From the NCBI GenBank assembly GCA_023957375.1, contig JAMLHB010000002.1, positions 372,001 to 436,000 on the forward strand: a stretch of 64,000 bases of DNA, given 5' to 3'. The notes beneath the pieces are model-generated. The model was not told the DNA's origin. It searched no databases and was given only the letters and a program-made list of their open reading frames with translations. The DNA comes from Flavobacteriales bacterium. GTDB lineage: Bacteria; Bacteroidota; Bacteroidia; Flavobacteriales_F; PHOS-HE28. Below, one piece after another: positions 61,226 to 64,000 of the stretch. Numbering within the stretch: position 1 is the first letter of the stretch; every line of letters starts with the position of its first letter. The position numbers were made by a program, and so were the translations under genes.

Positions 61226-61771
61226 ATGATCATGACAAAAACCAAACGACCAACCATCGGAAGCGTGCTCGGCATGGGCCTAGGCATGCTGTTGCTGATC
61301 CCCCATGGAGCGGCTGCGCAAAGCACCGTGAATGCATCGGGCCACAGCGGCACCATCGCAGGGAACACCTTCGCCTACTCCATCGGTGAAATGACCGTGG
61401 TGAGCACGGTCGTTGCGGAGACCTTCCTGGTGACCCAGGGGGTGATGCAGGCCGGCCCCGACGCCACGATCGGCGTGCAGGAGCTGGACAACGCGGCGGC
61501 GCAGATCACCCTCTATCCCAACCCGGTTAGCGACCGCCTGTACTTGCACCCGGAGCTCAGTGCAGGTAGTGGCCTCCTCATCCGGCTGTTGGATGTGGAC
61601 GGCCGCCTGTTGATGGAACGCCAAGCCCGCCTGGGCACCGGCAGCGAAGAACAGGAGATCGACATGGCCCCCTACGCCGAAGGCTCCTACCTGCTTCAGG
61701 CCGTGGTGCGCCACAACGACCATGAATTCCAAAAAACATTCCAAGTGCTGAAGGCAGCCGTCCGCCGCTGA
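61226..61771 (+). CDS. Small T9SS-sorted secreted protein
   Basis: The 181-residue protein has a signal peptide (IGSVLGMGLGMLLLIPHGAAAQ), a ~55-residue N-terminal part (STVNASGHSGTIAGNTFAYS, IGEMTVVST) seen in other Bacteroidota T9SS proteins, and a type A sorting domain (ITLYPNPVSDRLYLHPE ... GSYLLQAVVRHNDHEFQKTF). A second ATG two codons in is possible. It is followed after 50 bases by the S74 protein gene, so they may be co-transcribed. The frame is open far upstream, but the internal signal peptide fixes the start. Confidence 0.8.
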   Translation: MIMTKTKRPTIGSVLGMGLGMLLLIPHGAAAQSTVNASGHSGTIAGNTFAYSIGEMTVVSTVVAETFLVTQGVMQAGPDATIGVQELDNAAAQITLYPNPVSDRLYLHPELSAGSGLLIRLLDVDGRLLMERQARLGTGSEEQEIDMAPYAEGSYLLQAVVRHNDHEFQKTFQVLKAAVRR

Positions 61772-61821
61772 ACTGCACACGCCCTTGAAACAAAAACAAC
61801 CAAGATCAACCCAAGAACACC

Positions 61822-63141
61822 ATGAAGATCCATTCACTCCTTCTGGTCGGTGCCCTAGGCCTGGCCACTTCCATGCAGGCGCAAGCTCCGCAGAAATTCA
61901 ACTACCAGGGCATTGCGCGCAACACCTCCGGGCAGCCGCTGGCCAACCAGGCCCTTGGCCTGAGGATCAGCATACTGGACGGCACCACTGCCCAATATGT
62001 GGAGACCCACAACGTAACCACCAACAACTTCGGCCTGTACGACGTGCAGATCGGTGGTGGCACGGTGGTGAGCGGCACCATGGGCGCCGTTACCTGGGCC
62101 AGCGGCACCAAGAACATCAAGGTGGCCATTGACCCGAATGGAGGCACCAGCTATGTGGACATGGGCACCACGCAGCTGCTCAGCGTGCCGTATGCGCTGC
62201 ATGCGGCCACCAGTGCAGGCGGCGGCGGGGCCAACATCAATGGTGATGTGAACAAGTTGGTGAAGTTTACCGGCACCACGGCCGGCGGCAACTCACAGAT
62301 CTTTGATGACGGCACCAAGGTGGGCATAGGCACCATCACGCCAGGGGCCAAGCTGGAGATCAAGAGCACCGGCAATGCGATCAGCCCCCAACTGCGCCTG
62401 ATGCAAAACGGAGGAGATGGCTATGCACGCCTGCATTTCCAAAACTCAAACACGGGAGCATGGGTATTGGCGGGAAATAAAGGTGCTGATGCCGCCGCCT
62501 CCGTCTTCAATGTGTATTACAGCGCCAATGCGGACGGGCAAATCCCAGGCAAGGATATCCTCAGGATCTCCGGCCAAGGAAAGGTTGGGGTGAATAGCGG
62601 CGCCATCACAACCATTAGCACCTCCGACGGTATGCTGCAAGCACAACAAGCAGGCGTCATCGATGCCCTCACGCTTTACGACGCCAGCGCCTCGAACAAA
62701 TGGGGGTTCTATGCATCTACCAATATGAACCTCTATAAAAACGGCAACTATTGCGGGTTTTTCGATGGCACCTCGGGCGCTTACAGCGCCACTTCCGACC
62801 TTCGCCTGAAGGAGAACATCGTGCCCGCAGGCAGCGTGCTCAGTCTGTTGAAAGAGGTGCAAGTGAAGCGCTACACCTACAAGGCCGATGACACCCATCG
62901 CCCGCAGCTGGGCTATATCGCGCAGGAACTGGAGAAGCAGTTCCCCGAGTTTGTGAACAAGCCCGAAGTGGTGGAAGGCAAGGACGTGGCCTACACGGTG
63001 AACTACGCTGGCATGAGCGCCGTGGCCATCAAGGGCATTCAGGAGCAGCAGGAGATGATCGAGGCCCAGGCCAAGACCATCGCCACGTTGCAGGATAACA
63101 TGGCGAGGCTGCAACAGCGCTTGGAGCAGTTGGAGCGCTGA
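61822..63141 (+). CDS. Secreted protein with C-terminal peptidase S74 chaperone domain
   Basis: The 439-residue protein has a signal peptide (MKIHSLLLVGALGLATSMQA), an N-terminal domain common in Bacteroidota surface proteins (FNYQGIARNTSGQPLANQAL, LLSVPYALHAATSA), a central repeat-poor region, and a C-terminal S74 domain starting near TSDLRLKENIV. Ser in SDLRLK is the expected autocleavage nucleophile with the following Lys. It ends in a coiled coil (EAQAKTIATLQDNMARLQQRLEQL). S74 domains are intramolecular chaperones known from phage tail spikes: they trimerise, fold the upstream part, then cut themselves off. There is no T9SS domain. A fibre-like surface protein is the likely product. Confidence 0.87.
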   Translation: MKIHSLLLVGALGLATSMQAQAPQKFNYQGIARNTSGQPLANQALGLRISILDGTTAQYVETHNVTTNNFGLYDVQIGGGTVVSGTMGAVTWASGTKNIKVAIDPNGGTSYVDMGTTQLLSVPYALHAATSAGGGGANINGDVNKLVKFTGTTAGGNSQIFDDGTKVGIGTITPGAKLEIKSTGNAISPQLRLMQNGGDGYARLHFQNSNTGAWVLAGNKGADAAASVFNVYYSANADGQIPGKDILRISGQGKVGVNSGAITTISTSDGMLQAQQAGVIDALTLYDASASNKWGFYASTNMNLYKNGNYCGFFDGTSGAYSATSDLRLKENIVPAGSVLSLLKEVQVKRYTYKADDTHRPQLGYIAQELEKQFPEFVNKPEVVEGKDVAYTVNYAGMSAVAIKGIQEQQEMIEAQAKTIATLQDNMARLQQRLEQLER

Positions 63142-63153
63142 TCATTGCGTAAG

Positions 63154-63195
63154 GCTGGAAGTCCGGTTCACCAAGTGGTGGGCCGGACTTCCGGC
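63154..63195 (+). terminator. Hairpin after the S74 gene
   Basis: GCTGGAAGTCCGG (63154-63166) pairs with CCGGACTTCCGGC (63183-63195), with one G.T pair and a 16-base loop. It has only a weak T tail. It separates the S74 gene from the response regulator. Confidence 0.65.
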
Positions 63196-63314
63196 ATTCT
63201 ACCCCGTGATGACCACAACGTCCTCGTTTCGGCAAGGGTGATGCTTTTGCCTGCTAACGATCAACCCGACCTGACGAACGCTCCCGACTAAGGTGTTCAC
63301 CGTATCTTGTCGCC

Positions 63315-64000
63315 ATGTACCGCGCGCTCCTTGTGGACGACTGTCCGCGCAACCGCGAATACCTGCGAACGCTTCTGGAACAATACGGGAATGGAGTTGC
63401 CGTGATGAGCGAAGCGGGGGACATTGAAGCAGCGGAAGCCGCCCTTGGCACAGATTCCCCCGATATCGTCTTTTTGGATGTGGAGATGCCGGGGGGCAGC
63501 GGCTTCGACCTGTTGCGCAAAATGGGTACTTGGTCGTTCGACGTGGTATTCACCACAGCCTTCGACCACTATGCCATCCAGGCCATCCGCTTCAGCGCGC
63601 TGGATTACCTTTTGAAGCCCGTGCAACCCGATGAGCTCGCCTCCGCCCTCCAGCGTTTCAAAGAGAGACGTGGTAACACCTCCATGCAAGAAGCGGTGCA
63701 AGAACGGTTCATCAGCAACTTGGCCCAGGCCGATGAACAGGGGCTGAAACTCACGCTCACCCGGGGCGATCGTTGCTATTCAGTGGGCCCGGCGGAGATC
63801 AGCCATTGCGTAGCCGACGGCAACTACACTGAGCTGTACAAGGCAGACGGCAGCCGCTTCATCAGTGCCCGAACGCTAAAGGACTACGAGGAGATGCTTC
63901 GTCCGTGGGGATTCGTGCGCGTACATCGCTCTGCACTCGTGAACCGTGCCAAGGTGGCTCGGATGACCAATGGCCATGTGACCTTAGAGAGCGGATTGGA
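63315..64000 (+). CDS. LytTR-family response regulator, 3' end outside window
   Basis: The visible 228 codons give a receiver domain (ALLVDDCPRNREYL, phospho-acceptor Asp55 in IVFLDVEMPGGSGFD, FTTAFDHYAIQAI, Lys in YLLKPVQPDEL) and most of a LytTR DNA-binding domain (ADGNYTELYKADGSRFISAR, WGFVRVHRSALVNRAKV). The stop lies beyond base 64000. This class pairs with LytS-type kinases; the nearest one is at 58334-60298. No other gene lies between it and the S74 protein. Confidence 0.93.
   Translation, partial: MYRALLVDDCPRNREYLRTLLEQYGNGVAVMSEAGDIEAAEAALGTDSPDIVFLDVEMPGGSGFDLLRKMGTWSFDVVFTTAFDHYAIQAIRFSALDYLLKPVQPDELASALQRFKERRGNTSMQEAVQERFISNLAQADEQGLKLTLTRGDRCYSVGPAEISHCVADGNYTELYKADGSRFISARTLKDYEEMLRPWGFVRVHRSALVNRAKVARMTNGHVTLESGL

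Overview
The window comes from a high-GC member of the Bacteroidota, most likely Flavobacteriales. The evidence is: the gliding/T9SS genes gldB, gldC and a PorT-like barrel protein; at least five secreted proteins ending in type IX secretion (T9SS, type A) sorting domains; TonB and HmuY outer-membrane uptake genes; a Bacteroidota-type FtsZ C-terminal tail; and promoters with the TAnnTTTG-type -7 element. I see no tRNA, rRNA, CRISPR array, phage or intact insertion sequence.

Layout. 1-12.8 kb is a secreted-protein region: two paralogous beta-helix proteins, a truncated and an intact DUF4139 (MuiA-like) gene, a propeller-type histidine kinase with a LuxR-type regulator, and several T9SS cargo proteins including a P-domain/CotH protein. 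12.8-21.6 kb holds a fatty-acid desaturase, a cold-shock-like RNA-binding protein, a TonB-type receptor, and a minus-strand operon in which a TonB receptor lies between a T9SS-sorted HmuY-like protein and a HmuY-like lipoprotein. 21.8-23.9 kb is a HisKA/OmpR-type two-component pair.

23.97-40.4 kb is a complete, tightly overlapping minus-strand division and cell-wall (dcw) operon: mraZ, rsmH, ftsL, ftsI, murE, mraY, murD, an unusual free-standing MurD C-terminal-domain paralog, ftsW, murG, murC, ftsQ, ftsA, ftsZ, yqeY-like. A textbook MraZ operator (three GTGGN boxes at exact 10-bp spacing) precedes mraZ. A second two-box copy in the same intergenic region faces the divergent plus-strand operon.

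That divergent operon (40.7-46.4 kb) is the most interesting locus. It encodes a UbiA-type phosphoribosyl-polyprenol synthase, a single-chain fusion of DprE1-like oxidase and DprE2-like reductase, a HAD phosphatase, a small membrane-anchored protein and a polytopic GT-C-like membrane protein. Together these form a plausible route to polyprenyl-phospho-arabinofuranose, the mycobacterial cell-wall arabinose donor, plus a transferase to use it. The operon lies between the dcw cluster and a hydrolase-engB-gldC-gldB-PorT-like-nadE block.

46.5-58 kb contains these housekeeping and gliding genes, a 2-oxoacid:ferredoxin oxidoreductase (korAB) whose beta subunit carries an in-frame palindromic repeat, an e(P4)-type phosphatase, dtd, a MazG-like pyrophosphohydrolase, Kdo transferase and an outer-membrane protein. 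58.3-64 kb has a LytS-type TPR histidine kinase, a decayed stretch with a MITE-like element, a T9SS cargo protein, a peptidase S74 autoprocessing protein, and a LytTR response regulator cut by the window end.

Several promoters put the -7 element only 4-9 bases before the start codon, which suggests many leaderless mRNAs.
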